Shown: positions 8,397-17,094, numbered from the stretch's first letter. The stretch: DNA of 64,000 nt from PFJX01 sp040751755 (GCA_040751755.1 JBFMHC010000046.1:1-64000); one strand, 5' to 3'. Translations and numbers: made by a program. Notes: generated by a model from the letters alone, not told the origin.

Positions 8397-9043
8397 TACA
8401 GGAAGCGGCTGATGGCCGCGCCGGACAGCTGCGCCAGCCAGGCGAGGTAGAGGGTGCCCATCTCCGGGTAGAAGCGCTTCGGGTCCTCCGAGGCGAGCAC
8501 CAGCAGGCCGTTGAGCTTGTCCTCGCGCAGCGGCGCGATGGCGAAGGACTTCTGGTGCGGGCCGGCGGCGCCGAACCAGGCGCGGACCTCTTCCGGCGCG
8601 TCGTGGCCGCACTGCGGCTGGTTGAGGCCGGCCATGAGCACGCGGATGTCCGGGCTGACGGCGGCGAACTCGGGCAGCTCGCTGGGTTCGTCCGCCCACA
8701 CGCGCACCGTCGCGTGCGGCACCGCGAAGCTCTCGGAGAGGTTGAGGTAGAGGGACTGGAACACCGCCTCCAGCGAGCGCGCCCGCATCAGGCCGAGGCC
8801 CAGTTTGTGCAGCTTGTCGCCGATGGCGTCGTTCTCCTCGGCGAACTGGATGAACTCGCGCAACTTCAGCTCCAGGCCGCGCGACTTGTCGCGCAGGGCC
8901 AGCACCTGTCGCTCGCCCAGGGAGATGGCCTGGCCGCTGTAGGGGTGGGGGACGGTGATCTCGGTCAGCAGCTCGGGGTGGTCCTGAAAGAAGTCCGGGT
9001 TGAGCTTGAGGAATTCGCCGATCTGTTCGGGGGAGATGTTCAT
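8396..9043 (-). CDS. DUF484 family GAF-like protein
   Basis: A 215-residue cytoplasmic protein of the DUF484 family (YigA in E. coli). It starts with the characteristic FLKLNPDFFQDHPELL block, then a helical linker around residues 40-85, then a GAF-like domain. The function is not established; the gene is nearly always found between dapF and xerC, as here. The ATG at 9043 overlaps the dapF stop by four bases (ATGA), and its own stop overlaps the xerC start, making a tightly coupled three-gene operon. Confidence 0.88.
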
Positions 9044-9882
9044 AGGTCTATTTCGCCTTCGAAAACGCTCACGGCCGGGCCGGTGAGGAATACGGAATGG
9101 CCGTCGCCGGCCCAGCGGATGCTGAGATCGCCGCCGCGCGTGTGCACGGTCACGGTGTCGTCGAGCAGGCCGCGCGTGATGCCCGCGACCACGGCGGCGC
9201 AGGCGCCGGTGCCGCAGGCCAGGGTCTCGCCGCTGCCGCGCTCGAACACGCGCAGTTTGACCTCGCGCCGGTGCAGCACCTGCATGAAGCCGACGTTCAC
9301 GCGCTCGGGAAAGCGGGGATGGCGTTCCAGGGTCGCGCCCAGCGTCTGCACCGGGGCGGTATCCAGGTTGCACACCACGCGCACCGCGTGCGGGTTGCCC
9401 ATGGACAGGGCGGAGAGCTCGATCGGCTCGACACCGTGCTCGCCTTCCACGTCCACCACGTAAGTGAGCGCCTGCTCACTGGCGACGAAGGGGATCTCGG
9501 CGGGAGCGAAGCGGGGCGGGCCCATGTCGACGGTGACCTGGCCGTCCGCCTCCAGCCTGGGGACGATGACGCCGGAGGCGGTCTCGACGCGGATCTCGCG
9601 CTTCTGCGTGAGGCCCTTGTCGTAGACGAAGCGCGCGAAGCAGCGCGCGCCGTTGCCGCACTGCTGCACCTCGCCGCCGTCGGCGTTGAAGATGCGGTAG
9701 CGGAAGTCGACGCCGGGCTGGGTGGCGGCCTCGACCAGCAGGATCTGGTCGCAGCCGACGCCGAAATGGCGGTCCGCGAGCTGGCGGTACTGTTCGGGGG
9801 TGAGGTCGATGCGTTGGGCGATGCCGTCGAAGACGACGAAGTCGTTGCCCAGGCCATGCATCTTCGTGAAGCGGAGTCTCAT
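9040..9882 (-). CDS. dapF: Diaminopimelate epimerase
   Basis: DapF converts LL- to meso-diaminopimelate for lysine and peptidoglycan synthesis by a two-cysteine racemisation. Both catalytic segments are present in the 280-residue protein: QQCGNGARCFARF (first Cys) and LACGTGACAAVV (second Cys). It also has the N-terminal FTKMHGLGNDFVVFD block and the GNPHAV motif. It heads the dapF-DUF484-xerC operon, with four-base overlap to the next gene. Confidence 0.96.
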   Translation of the reverse strand: MRLRFTKMHGLGNDFVVFDGIAQRIDLTPEQYRQLADRHFGVGCDQILLVEAATQPGVDFRYRIFNADGGEVQQCGNGARCFARFVYDKGLTQKREIRVETASGVIVPRLEADGQVTVDMGPPRFAPAEIPFVASEQALTYVVDVEGEHGVEPIELSALSMGNPHAVRVVCNLDTAPVQTLGATLERHPRFPERVNVGFMQVLHRREVKLRVFERGSGETLACGTGACAAVVAGITRGLLDDTVTVHTRGGDLSIRWAGDGHSVFLTGPAVSVFEGEIDL

Positions 9883-9911
9883 GCCGGCATTATCAGCCAG
9901 TTCGGCCGGCC

Positions 9912-10565
9912 TCAGTAAGCCTCGTCCTGCACCGGCAGCTCGCCCGCGAGGTCGCGCATGCGCCCCTCCAGCGCGGCCATGAAGGCGCCCTGGTCGTCCT
10001 GCCCGTGCAGCGGCTCGCCGACGAACACGTCGCAGAAGAAGGGCACCAGGATGGGGTCGTCCTTGGGCAGGGCCTTGCCCAGGCCGTGCAGGAACACCGG
10101 CGTCACCGGCACCGCCGGCCGTCGTGCCGCGAGCACGGCGATGCCGCGCTTGAAGCGGCCCATCACCTCAGGCTCGCCGCGGCTGCCCTCGGGGAACAGG
10201 ACCAGGATCTCGCCGCGGTCCAGGGCCTCCTCGCAGGGCCGGAGCGGATCGGCGCCGCCTTTCGCCTCGCGGCGGATCGGCAGGATGCCGATGACCTTGA
10301 GCGAGAACCAGGCCAGGACCGGGTTGCGCGTGAAGTAGTCGGCCGCCGCCACCGGGCGCAGCCTGGGCAGCAGGCGCAGCGGGAACAGCGAGATCAGCAC
10401 CAGGGTGTCGAGGTGGCTGTTGTGGTTGGCGGCGACGATGGCCGGGCCGCCGCGCGGCAGGCGCTCGCGGTGGCGCGCGTTGAGGCCCAGCACCACCCAG
10501 GCGATGGGGCGCGCGACGAGGGCGTAGAAGGCGAGACGCAGGAGACGCGCAGACATCCGGCGCAC
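9912..10565 (-). CDS. 1-acyl-sn-glycerol-3-phosphate acyltransferase-like protein (PlsC family)
   Basis: A 217-residue membrane-associated acyltransferase with the NHNSHLD motif (HX4D) near residue 47 and the FPEGSRGEPE motif near residue 123, plus an N-terminal hydrophobic segment. PlsC proteins acylate lysophosphatidic acid to phosphatidic acid. The gene lies directly downstream of a CdsA-like and a CDP-alcohol transferase gene, so the three probably form a phospholipid module. The GTG at 10565 abuts the upstream stop (TGAGTG); the ATG nine bases later is an alternative start. The exact acyl acceptor is uncertain. Confidence 0.85.
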   Translation of the reverse strand: MRRMSARLLRLAFYALVARPIAWVVLGLNARHRERLPRGGPAIVAANHNSHLDTLVLISLFPLRLLPRLRPVAAADYFTRNPVLAWFSLKVIGILPIRREAKGGADPLRPCEEALDRGEILVLFPEGSRGEPEVMGRFKRGIAVLAARRPAVPVTPVFLHGLGKALPKDDPILVPFFCDVFVGEPLHGQDDQGAFMAALEGRMRDLAGELPVQDEAY

Positions 10566-11504
10566 TCAGTAGTGCAGGTAGTAGAGGAAGTGGAAGAACA
10601 GCGGCGCCGTGAAGGTGAGGCTGTCGACGCGGTCGAGGATGCCGCCGTGGCCGGGGATCAGGCTGCCGCTGTCCTTGATGCCGAGGTCGCGCTTGAGGGC
10701 GGAGATGTTGACGTCGCCGACGAAGCCGGCGAGGCCGATCAGCAGGCCCGCCGCCGGCCCCTCCCAGCCGGCCAGCGGCGTGAGCAGCGGCGCCAGCAGG
10801 GTGGCCGCCAGGGTGGTGGTGGCGACGCCGCCGAGGAAGCCCTCCCAGGTCTTCTTCGGGCTCACCTTGGGGATGATCTTGTGCCTTCCCAGGGTCTTGC
10901 CCCAGACGTACTGCGCCACGTCGTTGAACTGGGTGAGGAACATCAGGAACAGCACCAGCCCGGCGCCGCCGCCCGCCGGGTTGCCCGCCGCCGGCAGGGC
11001 GAGCAGGAAGGCCATGTGCGAGAGGTTGAACACGGTCAGCATGAGGCCCCAGTGCAGGCTGCCGGCGGCGCGCAGGAAGCCTGCGGTCTCGCCGATCAGC
11101 ACCATGCGCATGGGCAGCAGCAGGAACAGGTAGACCGGGATGAAGATGATGAACATGCCATACCAGCCGGTCGCCACCCAGTAGAACTGCGCCGGGATGG
11201 CGAGATAGGCCCAGAACAGCACGCGCCGGTCGGCGCGCCGGGTCGGGATGAGGGAGAAGTACTCCTTGAGCGCGAGGAAGCTGACCAGGGCGAGGAAGAC
11301 GATGGAGAGCGAGCGGTCCAGGGCCATGGCGGCGGCGAACACGCCGGCCATCACCCACCAGGAGTTCACGCGCGCCGCCAGTTCGGCGTAGTCGCGTTCC
11401 GGGTGGGCGCGCCTGAGGCCGAATACCGCGAGGCTGGCGACGATGAGGAGGGCGAAGATGCCGCCGAGGAACAGCGCGGCGTTGTGGGTGAGGGCGGTGA
11501 ACAT
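10566..11504 (-). CDS. Phosphatidate cytidylyltransferase-like integral membrane protein (CdsA family)
   Basis: A 312-residue, multi-spanning protein that would make CDP-diacylglycerol from CTP and phosphatidate. The C-terminal CdsA signature is intact: KVSPKKTWEGFLGG, then GDVNISALKRDLGIKDSG, then LIPGHGGILDRVDS. About eight hydrophobic segments are visible. The ATG at 11504 shares one base with the preceding stop, indicating coupling to the CDP-alcohol transferase gene upstream. Such three-gene sets often sit apart from the essential cdsA of the lipid A/outer-membrane cluster, so this may be a second CdsA-like enzyme. Confidence 0.88.
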   Translation of the reverse strand: MFTALTHNAALFLGGIFALLIVASLAVFGLRRAHPERDYAELAARVNSWWVMAGVFAAAMALDRSLSIVFLALVSFLALKEYFSLIPTRRADRRVLFWAYLAIPAQFYWVATGWYGMFIIFIPVYLFLLLPMRMVLIGETAGFLRAAGSLHWGLMLTVFNLSHMAFLLALPAAGNPAGGGAGLVLFLMFLTQFNDVAQYVWGKTLGRHKIIPKVSPKKTWEGFLGGVATTTLAATLLAPLLTPLAGWEGPAAGLLIGLAGFVGDVNISALKRDLGIKDSGSLIPGHGGILDRVDSLTFTAPLFFHFLYYLHY

Positions 11505-12112
11505 CAGGCGGCCCCTTCCGCGAGGCCGCGCCGCGCGCGGTTGAGGACGGTCCAGGCGAGCAGGGCCAGGATCACCGCCAGCAGCGCGGTGACCCAGGCC
11601 CCGGCCGGCGCGCCCAGGCCGAGGGCGAGGCCGAGCGCGCCGAAGGCGAAGGCGCGGTCGCTCTTGCCCATGGGGCCGTCGTAGCGGCGCGCGGCGCCCA
11701 GGGTCTGCATGAGCACGCCGGTCATCTCCGAGACGGCGGCGAGCAGGACGATCAGCACCACCAGCGGCGCGTCGAAGCCCGGCATCAGGGCCAGGGGCAG
11801 GTACAGGGCGGCGTCGGAGAACACGTCGCACAACTCGTTGAGCACCGCGCCGAGGCGCGACTTCTGGCCGTGCTCGCGCGCCAGCATGCCGTCCACCGCG
11901 TTGAGCGCCATGCGCAGGAACAGCACAAACGGCAGGAGCAGCAGCCAGGCGCGCTCCTCAGGCCGCCAGGCAATGAGCGCGCCGGCGGCGAGCGACAGCA
12001 GCATGGCCGCCACGGTCACCTGGTTGGCGGTGGCGCCGGCGCGCGCCAGGCCGCCCACCAGGGGGCGCAGCAGGCCCTGGAAGGCGGGCTTCAGGTCGTA
12101 GATGCTGGGCAT
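11504..12112 (-). CDS. CDP-alcohol phosphatidyltransferase family protein
   Basis: A 202-residue membrane protein with the complete CDP-alcohol transferase motif DGX2ARX8GX3DX3D, read here as DGMLAREHGQKSRLGAVLNE followed by LCDVFSD. The family transfers phosphatidyl groups from CDP-diacylglycerol to small alcohols such as glycerol phosphate, serine, inositol or choline. The acceptor cannot be read from sequence. It sits directly upstream of cdsA-like and plsC-like genes with a one-base overlap. Five or six hydrophobic segments are visible. Confidence 0.88.
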   Translation of the reverse strand: MPSIYDLKPAFQGLLRPLVGGLARAGATANQVTVAAMLLSLAAGALIAWRPEERAWLLLLPFVLFLRMALNAVDGMLAREHGQKSRLGAVLNELCDVFSDAALYLPLALMPGFDAPLVVLIVLLAAVSEMTGVLMQTLGAARRYDGPMGKSDRAFAFGALGLALGLGAPAGAWVTALLAVILALLAWTVLNRARRGLAEGAA

Positions 12113-12576
12113 GCGGTCTCCTCTTGGGCCAGGCGCAGGATGTAGGCGGCGAAGTCCGGGTCCTCGCCGGCGAGCAATTCCGGCAGGCAGGCGCGGAAGT
12201 CCTCGCGCCGGCACCATTCGCGCATGTAGTCCTCCCACGAATGCCAGCGGCGCCGCTGTTTCTCGGACATGCCCGGCTCATAGGCGAGCAGGTAGGCGCG
12301 CTCGAACAGCGAGATCAGCATGTCGAAGATCACCCGCATGCGCTCGCGCTGCTCGTCGTCCAGGTCCGGGGTGGAGGCCTGGGTGCGCAGCTTCAGGTCG
12401 GGGTGGGCGAGCACCACGTTGAGGAAGTCGACGTAGGCGTCGGAGAGCTGCTGCCAGATCGCCTCGTCCTCGTTCTCGCGCTCGCGCCGCTGCTCGTAGA
12501 GGAACACGGCGATGGCGAAGGGCAGGCCCACCACCGTGACCACGTAGGAGAGGAGTTCCCAGGTTTCGAGGTCCAT
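12091..12576 (-). CDS. Uncharacterised protein with one N-terminal membrane helix
   Basis: A 161-residue protein that I do not recognise with confidence. Residues 8-26 (LLSYVVTVVGLPFAIAVFL) form one membrane helix. The rest is a charged, mostly helical cytoplasmic domain with many Trp, Arg and Glu residues, for example RWHSWEDYMREWCRREDFR. It overlaps the start of the CDP-alcohol transferase gene by 22 bases, so the two are transcriptionally linked. I use the ATG at 12576 because it places the helix right at the N-terminus; the longer frame from 12624 is not supported. Confidence 0.7.
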   Translation of the reverse strand: MDLETWELLSYVVTVVGLPFAIAVFLYEQRRERENEDEAIWQQLSDAYVDFLNVVLAHPDLKLRTQASTPDLDDEQRERMRVIFDMLISLFERAYLLAYEPGMSEKQRRRWHSWEDYMREWCRREDFRACLPELLAGEDPDFAAYILRLAQEETACPASTT

Positions 12577-12592
12577 GGCGTGGCGGGCTTCC

Positions 12593-14257
12593 TCAGAACA
12601 ACGTGATGTCGGATGAGTCGCCACCGGCCGCGGCGGCGGGCTCGGGCGGCGCCACCTCGCGCGTCCTGAACTGCTTCGCCAGGTGCTTGAGCGCCTCCAC
12701 CACCAGGGTGATGTCCTCGCTCGCCTGGTGCGTCTGCGCCGCTACGGAGATGGTCTGCTCGGTGGCCTGGTTGATGTGCACGACGTTCTCCTGCACTGCC
12801 AGCGAGGCCTGCGCCTGCGCCTCGCTGGCCTGCTGGATCTCGCCGCTCATGCTGGAGATCACGCTCACGCCGACGGCGATGGCGTTGAGGTTCTGGATGG
12901 TGTTCTCGATCTGCGCGACGTTGGCGCCGGACTTCGCCTCCGCCTGGCTGATCGCCTCGGCGGCGCGGCCGGTGCTGCCCTGGATGCGGGCGATGATCGC
13001 GCCGATGCGCTGCGTCGCCTCCTGGGTGCTGAAGGCGAGCTTGCGCACCTCGTCCGCCACCACCGCGAAGCCGCGTCCCGCCTCGCCGGCGCGCGCCGCC
13101 TCGATGGCGGCGTTGAGCGCGAGCAGGTTGGTCTGGTCGGCGATCTCGTCGATGATGCCGACCGCCGCGCCGATGGTGCGGCCCTCCTCGTTGAGTTCCA
13201 GGATCACCGCGGTGGCCTCGCGCAGGCGCTGCACCATGTCCTCCGTCGATTCCATCACCTCCAGCGACTGCTGCACCCCGGAGAGCGACTCCTTGTTCGC
13301 CTGGCGCGCGGCGTCGGCGGTCTCGGTGGCGTGGCGCGAGACGGTCGCGACGCGGTTGGCCATCTCCTCCATGGAGCGCGTGAGCAGCTGCGTGTCCTCG
13401 GTCTGGCGCGAGATGCCCATGCGCGTGAGTTCCGCCGCCAGCTGCAGCTGGCCGGTGGTCTCGCCCAGGCGGGCGATGGCGGCGACGACCTCGCCGACGA
13501 TGCGCTCGAAGCGTTCCAGCATGGAGTCGAAGGAGCGGGTCACCTCGCCGATCTCGTCCGCGCGGGTGTCGGCGAAGCGCAGGGTGAGGTCGGATTCGTG
13601 CTCGATGCGGCCCATGACGTCGCGCATGTGGCGCAGCGGCAGCAGCAGGATGCGCCGCAGCAGCCACACCGCGAGGACGAGGGCGAGGGCGAACAGCCCG
13701 GTGTAGAGGCCGAGGTTGACCCAGGCGCCGTTGCGCCAGTCGCGGTCCAGCCCGGCCAGGGAATATTCCACGCGCACCGCCCCCAGCACCGTGCCCGCCG
13801 GCACGGCGTGGCATTGCAGGCAGTTGGTGCCGCGCACGTCGGTGCCGGCGCGGAAGGGGTGGACGCCGATCATCACCCGGCCTTGCGGGGTGTCGCGGAT
13901 GACGGTCTGCGCCTCGCCGCGCAGGGCGGCGCGGTCGAGATCGTCCTGCGCGGCCTCCTCCGCCAGGCCGGGGCCGTACTGTGCGCGTACCGCCGCGCCG
14001 CGCACGACACGGATGCCGACGATGTCCCCCTCTTTGAGGAATTCCTTGTGCAGGTCCGCGCGTTCCGCCATGCGCCCGCTCAGCATGAGCTTGTTGAGCA
14101 GGTCGAAATAGGTGTCGGCGACGGCGAGGTTCTCGTGCCGCGCGAACTGCTCCATCAGGGTGCGCTCCCGGTACAGGCCGAACAGGGTGCCGATGCACAG
14201 CACGACGAAGAACATGGCAGCGAAGAGGGCGAGGATCTTGCTGTTGAGGGAGCGCAT
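12593..14257 (-). CDS. Methyl-accepting chemotaxis protein with periplasmic c-type haem motif
   Basis: A 554-residue chemoreceptor. The layout is TM1 at residues 8-28, a periplasmic domain to about 175, TM2 at about 180-200, HAMP, then a long signalling helix pair with the conserved hairpin tip DEIADQTNLLALNAAIEAARAGE. The periplasmic domain carries CLQCH at residues 146-150, a CXXCH site for covalent haem attachment, so this should be a haem-c sensor responding to redox state or a gas. The C-terminus has no CheR/CheB pentapeptide but ends in an acidic tail. The ATG at 14257 follows the upstream stop by 11 bases. Confidence 0.9.
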   Translation of the reverse strand: MRSLNSKILALFAAMFFVVLCIGTLFGLYRERTLMEQFARHENLAVADTYFDLLNKLMLSGRMAERADLHKEFLKEGDIVGIRVVRGAAVRAQYGPGLAEEAAQDDLDRAALRGEAQTVIRDTPQGRVMIGVHPFRAGTDVRGTNCLQCHAVPAGTVLGAVRVEYSLAGLDRDWRNGAWVNLGLYTGLFALALVLAVWLLRRILLLPLRHMRDVMGRIEHESDLTLRFADTRADEIGEVTRSFDSMLERFERIVGEVVAAIARLGETTGQLQLAAELTRMGISRQTEDTQLLTRSMEEMANRVATVSRHATETADAARQANKESLSGVQQSLEVMESTEDMVQRLREATAVILELNEEGRTIGAAVGIIDEIADQTNLLALNAAIEAARAGEAGRGFAVVADEVRKLAFSTQEATQRIGAIIARIQGSTGRAAEAISQAEAKSGANVAQIENTIQNLNAIAVGVSVISSMSGEIQQASEAQAQASLAVQENVVHINQATEQTISVAAQTHQASEDITLVVEALKHLAKQFRTREVAPPEPAAAAGGDSSDITLF

Positions 14258-14267
14258 GGAGGGCGGG

Positions 14268-14693
14268 TCAGTCCTGGGTCGCAAACAGCCGAACGTACTC
14301 CTTCCAGATGCAGCGATCCATGACCACCGTCATACCCGCGGCCCGAGCGCGCGCGGCCGCCTCGTCGTGGCGGATGCCCTCCTGGACCCAGAGCGCGGGC
14401 GCGCCGATGGCGAGGCATTCCTCCACCACGCCGGGGATGGCGGCGGACTCGCGGAACACGTTCACCAGGTCGACCGGGAAGGGGATGTCGGCGAGGCGGG
14501 CGTAGGCCGGCTCGCCCAGGACCTCGCTCACCGCCGGGCGCACCGGCACGATGCGGTAGCCGAAGCCCTGCATGGCGCGGGAGACGCCGAAGCTGGGCCG
14601 GTCCGGCTTCGGCGAGAGGCCGACCACGGCGATGGTCTTCACGCGTTGCAGCAGGGTCTTGATCTCTTCCGGCGGGGGGTTCTGGAAGGTCAT
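14268..14693 (-). CDS. CoA-binding domain protein (YccU-like)
   Basis: A 141-residue single-domain Rossmann protein of the CoA-binding family. Motifs are IAVVGLSPKPDRPSFGV at the nucleotide-binding loop, YRIVPVRP, and ALWVQEGIRHDEAAARARAAG, which ends with the conserved MDRCIWKEY segment. The role is unknown; relatives bind acyl-CoA or CoA in the cytoplasm. The ATG at 14693 overlaps the upstream acetyltransferase stop by four bases, so both enzymes are made from one message. Confidence 0.85.
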   Translation of the reverse strand: MTFQNPPPEEIKTLLQRVKTIAVVGLSPKPDRPSFGVSRAMQGFGYRIVPVRPAVSEVLGEPAYARLADIPFPVDLVNVFRESAAIPGVVEECLAIGAPALWVQEGIRHDEAAARARAAGMTVVMDRCIWKEYVRLFATQD

Positions 14694-15190
14694 GCGAGGG
14701 TCCTCACCATCAGGTAGTCGTCCATGTAGAAGCCGCTGCCGATATCCTCGACGATCAGGTCGGCGACCTGGAAGCCGTGCTTGAGGTAGGCCTGGATCGC
14801 CGCGTGGTTCTGCCGGTTGACGCGCAGCGCCAGGCGGCGGGCGCCGTGCGCGGCGGCGTGCCGGACGATCTCCTCGATCAGGCGGCCGCCGATGCCGTGG
14901 CGCTGGTAGTCCGGGTGCACGTACAGCTTGTCGAGCTTGTAGTCGTCCCCGGCCAGGGGGTGGCCGTGCGCGAAGCCGACCAGTTCGCCGCCCGCGCGCG
15001 CCGCCAGCCACAGGTCGCCGCGCGCCAGCAGCTGGCGCACCAGGCCGGGCTTGTAGCGCTGCGCCAGCATGTACTCGATCTGCGCCGCGGAGATGATGCC
15101 GGGGTAGTGGCGGCGCCAGACCAGACCCGCCAGCGCCACCAGGGCCTCCGCCTCGTCCAGGCGCAGCAGGCCGAACTCGATCTCATCCAT
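14690..15190 (-). CDS. GNAT family N-acetyltransferase
   Basis: A 166-residue single-domain GNAT protein. The acetyl-CoA-binding motif A reads LYVHPDYQRHGIGGRLIEEI (R/Q-X-X-G-X-G/A type) near residues 92-111, and the C-terminal NHAAIQAYLKHGF motif B follows. The substrate is unknown. Its start overlaps the end of the acyltransferase gene upstream by eight bases and its stop overlaps the CoA-binding gene, forming a compact operon. Confidence 0.88.
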   Translation of the reverse strand: MDEIEFGLLRLDEAEALVALAGLVWRRHYPGIISAAQIEYMLAQRYKPGLVRQLLARGDLWLAARAGGELVGFAHGHPLAGDDYKLDKLYVHPDYQRHGIGGRLIEEIVRHAAAHGARRLALRVNRQNHAAIQAYLKHGFQVADLIVEDIGSGFYMDDYLMVRTLA

Positions 15191-16043
15191 AGACGCCGGA
15201 CTCCCCCGCCGGGCGGGTCTTGAAGCGCTTGTGCACCCAGAAATACTGCTCCGGCATCTCGCGGATGCGCTCCTCGATGAAGGCGTTCATGCGCCGCACG
15301 TCCGCCTCCAGGTCGTCCGTGGGGTAGTCCTGCCAGGCGGGGTAGAAGCGCAGTACGTAGCCGCCCGCCTCCTGGCGCGCGATCGCCGGCACCACCACGG
15401 CACCGGCGGCGCGGCACAGGCGCGGCAGGGCGGAGACGGTGGAGGCTGGGGTGTGGAAGAAGGGCACGAACAGGGTGTCCTTGCGGCCGAAGTCCATGTC
15501 CGGCGGGAAGTAGAAGGGCTTGCCCTTCTTGAGCGCGCGCAGCACCGGCTTGATGCCCTGGCTGCGCAGGTAGACCTCGTTGTCGCCGAAGCGGTTGCGC
15601 GCGTGGAATACCAGACGTTCGATCACCGGATTGTTGATGCGCGCGTTGAGGGTGACTGCAGGCGAGAAGGTCGCGGCGAAGCGGATGCCGGCGATCGACA
15701 CGCCGACGAAGTGCGGCGCCAGGCAGATCACCGGCTTGCCCAGGTGCGGCGTGAGGTGTTCCAGGCCCTCGATGCGCGTCAGCCGTTCCACGTCCGCCCG
15801 GCTGCCCCACCACGACACGGCCTCCTGCAGGCTGGCCTGGCCCACTGCGCGGAAGTGGGCCTTGAGCACGCGGGTGCGGCGCGCCTCGTCCCATTCCGGG
15901 AAGCACAGGCGCAGGTTGGTGGCGGCGATGTGGCGCCGCGCCGTGGCCAGCCAGTAGAGCAATGCGCCCAGGCCGGCGCCCACCCGGCCCAGGGTCCTGG
16001 CGGGCAGCAGGCGCCAGAGCAGCCAGAGCAGGGCGATGCCCAT
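15183..16043 (-). CDS. LpxL/HtrB-like lipid A acyltransferase paralogue 1
   Basis: A 286-residue member of the lysophospholipid/lipid A acyltransferase family (LpxL/LpxM), with an N-terminal hydrophobic segment, the ARRHIAATNLRLCFPE block and a C-terminal YFWVHKRFKTRP motif. The family's HX4(D/E) catalytic motif is altered: the sequence is APHFVGVSIAG, with Ser where Asp or Glu is expected. It may be an enzyme of changed specificity or an inactive paralogue. The start is the ATG at 16043; a TTG at 16052 with GGAGAG upstream overlaps the stop of the preceding gene and is an alternative. The two paralogues are adjacent. Confidence 0.87.
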   Translation of the reverse strand: MGIALLWLLWRLLPARTLGRVGAGLGALLYWLATARRHIAATNLRLCFPEWDEARRTRVLKAHFRAVGQASLQEAVSWWGSRADVERLTRIEGLEHLTPHLGKPVICLAPHFVGVSIAGIRFAATFSPAVTLNARINNPVIERLVFHARNRFGDNEVYLRSQGIKPVLRALKKGKPFYFPPDMDFGRKDTLFVPFFHTPASTVSALPRLCRAAGAVVVPAIARQEAGGYVLRFYPAWQDYPTDDLEADVRRMNAFIEERIREMPEQYFWVHKRFKTRPAGESGVYG

Positions 16044-16048
16044 TCGTC

Positions 16049-16909
16049 TCAAAATGTCTCTCCATCCGGCGTGACCTCGCCCACGAGCCGGCGGTGGACG
16101 TTATAGCTCCACAGGTACTGCGCGGGCAGGCTGCGGATCAGCGTTTCCATGGCGGCGTTGATGGCCTGCCCTGCCGCTTCGGCGTCCGCAGGCAGGGCGG
16201 GCAGGGGGGTGATGAACAGGCGAAAGCCGCGCCCCCAGGGCAGGCGTTCGCAGTGGAACATCAGCGGTGTGGCGCCGCTGCTCGCGAGCAGGCGGTTGGG
16301 CAGGGTCGGCATGTAGGCCCAGCGGCCGAAAAAGCGCAGCCACAGTCCTTCGCCCTTGTTGGCCTTCTGGTCCGGCAGGATCCAGGCCGCCTCGTTGCGC
16401 TTCAGGGCGTTGAACAGGGCGCGCACCCCCTTGAGATTGGGTTCCACCATGCGGGCATGGCCGCGGTTGCGGCCGGCCTGCATGATCTCGTGTACCCAAT
16501 CCTGGCGTGGGCGGCGGTAGAGGGCCGTGACCGGCAGGCGCGAGGCGATGGTCAGGCCAGCCAGTTCCAGACAGCCCAGGTGCGGACCGAGCAGGATCAT
16601 GCCCCGTCCCCTGGCGAGCGCCGTCTCGACATGCTCCCAGCCGTGCACCTCGCGTACCCAGCCGGTCACCTGTTCGAGCGGGCGCAGCCAGATGGGGATC
16701 AGCTCCAGAATGCTCTTGCCGAACTCGCGCCCCACGCGCAGCAGCATGGCCGGCGAATAGAGGCCCGCCTGGCGCAGGTTGGTGGAGATCACCTCGCGCT
16801 GCTTGGGATGCAGCAGGCTCAGCATGCCCGTGAGCGCGCCGAGCAGATGCGCCACGGGCAGGGGCAGACGGGCGAGCAGGCGCAGGCTGATGAGGGCGAG
16901 GCGGGACAA
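16049..16909 (-). CDS. LpxL/HtrB-like lipid A acyltransferase paralogue 2
   Basis: A family member of about 286 residues that transfers an acyl chain to a lipid A precursor at the inner membrane. Motifs are REVISTNLRQAGL, GPHLGCLELAGL (a proper HX4E), LPDQKANKGEG and QYLWSYNVHRR near the C-terminus. The start is uncertain because the frame stays open to 17083. I chose the TTG at 16909, which gives the usual basic-hydrophobic N-terminus (SRLALISLRLLARLPLP). Frames further upstream would run into the metK promoter region. It is transcribed divergently from metK. Confidence 0.85.
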   Translation of the reverse strand: MSRLALISLRLLARLPLPVAHLLGALTGMLSLLHPKQREVISTNLRQAGLYSPAMLLRVGREFGKSILELIPIWLRPLEQVTGWVREVHGWEHVETALARGRGMILLGPHLGCLELAGLTIASRLPVTALYRRPRQDWVHEIMQAGRNRGHARMVEPNLKGVRALFNALKRNEAAWILPDQKANKGEGLWLRFFGRWAYMPTLPNRLLASSGATPLMFHCERLPWGRGFRLFITPLPALPADAEAAGQAINAAMETLIRSLPAQYLWSYNVHRRLVGEVTPDGETF

Positions 16910-16926
16910 GATGGGCTTGGCCGGGT

Positions 16927-16956
16927 TTGACCAAAAGTTGTGTGCTTGCCTAAAAT
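16927..16956 (+). promoter_or_regulatory. Predicted sigma-70 promoter of metK
   Basis: TTGACC at 16927-16932 and TAAAAT at 16951-16956 are separated by 18 bases, a good match to the sigma-70 consensus. It would start transcription near 16963 and leave a leader of about 130 bases before the metK ATG. Confidence 0.55.
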
Positions 16957-17004
16957 TATCGAGCCGCCGAGTTAATTGCAGCAATGCATTCCGACAAATT
17001 GCGG

Positions 17005-17035
17005 GCGGGATACAAATCCAGCTAAAGCGTCCCGC
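17005..17035 (+). other. Stem-loop in the metK leader
   Basis: GCGGGATAC (17005-17013) can pair with GCGTCCCGC (17027-17035), leaving one mismatch and a G-U pair, with a 13-base A-rich loop. No U-run follows, so it is not a standard terminator. I know of no described riboswitch of this shape in front of betaproteobacterial metK. Confidence 0.35.
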
Positions 17036-17094
17036 TCCTTTCCCCAGCAGCGGCCACGCCGGTCGCAACACGGGGATCCACACAGGAGCGCCAC

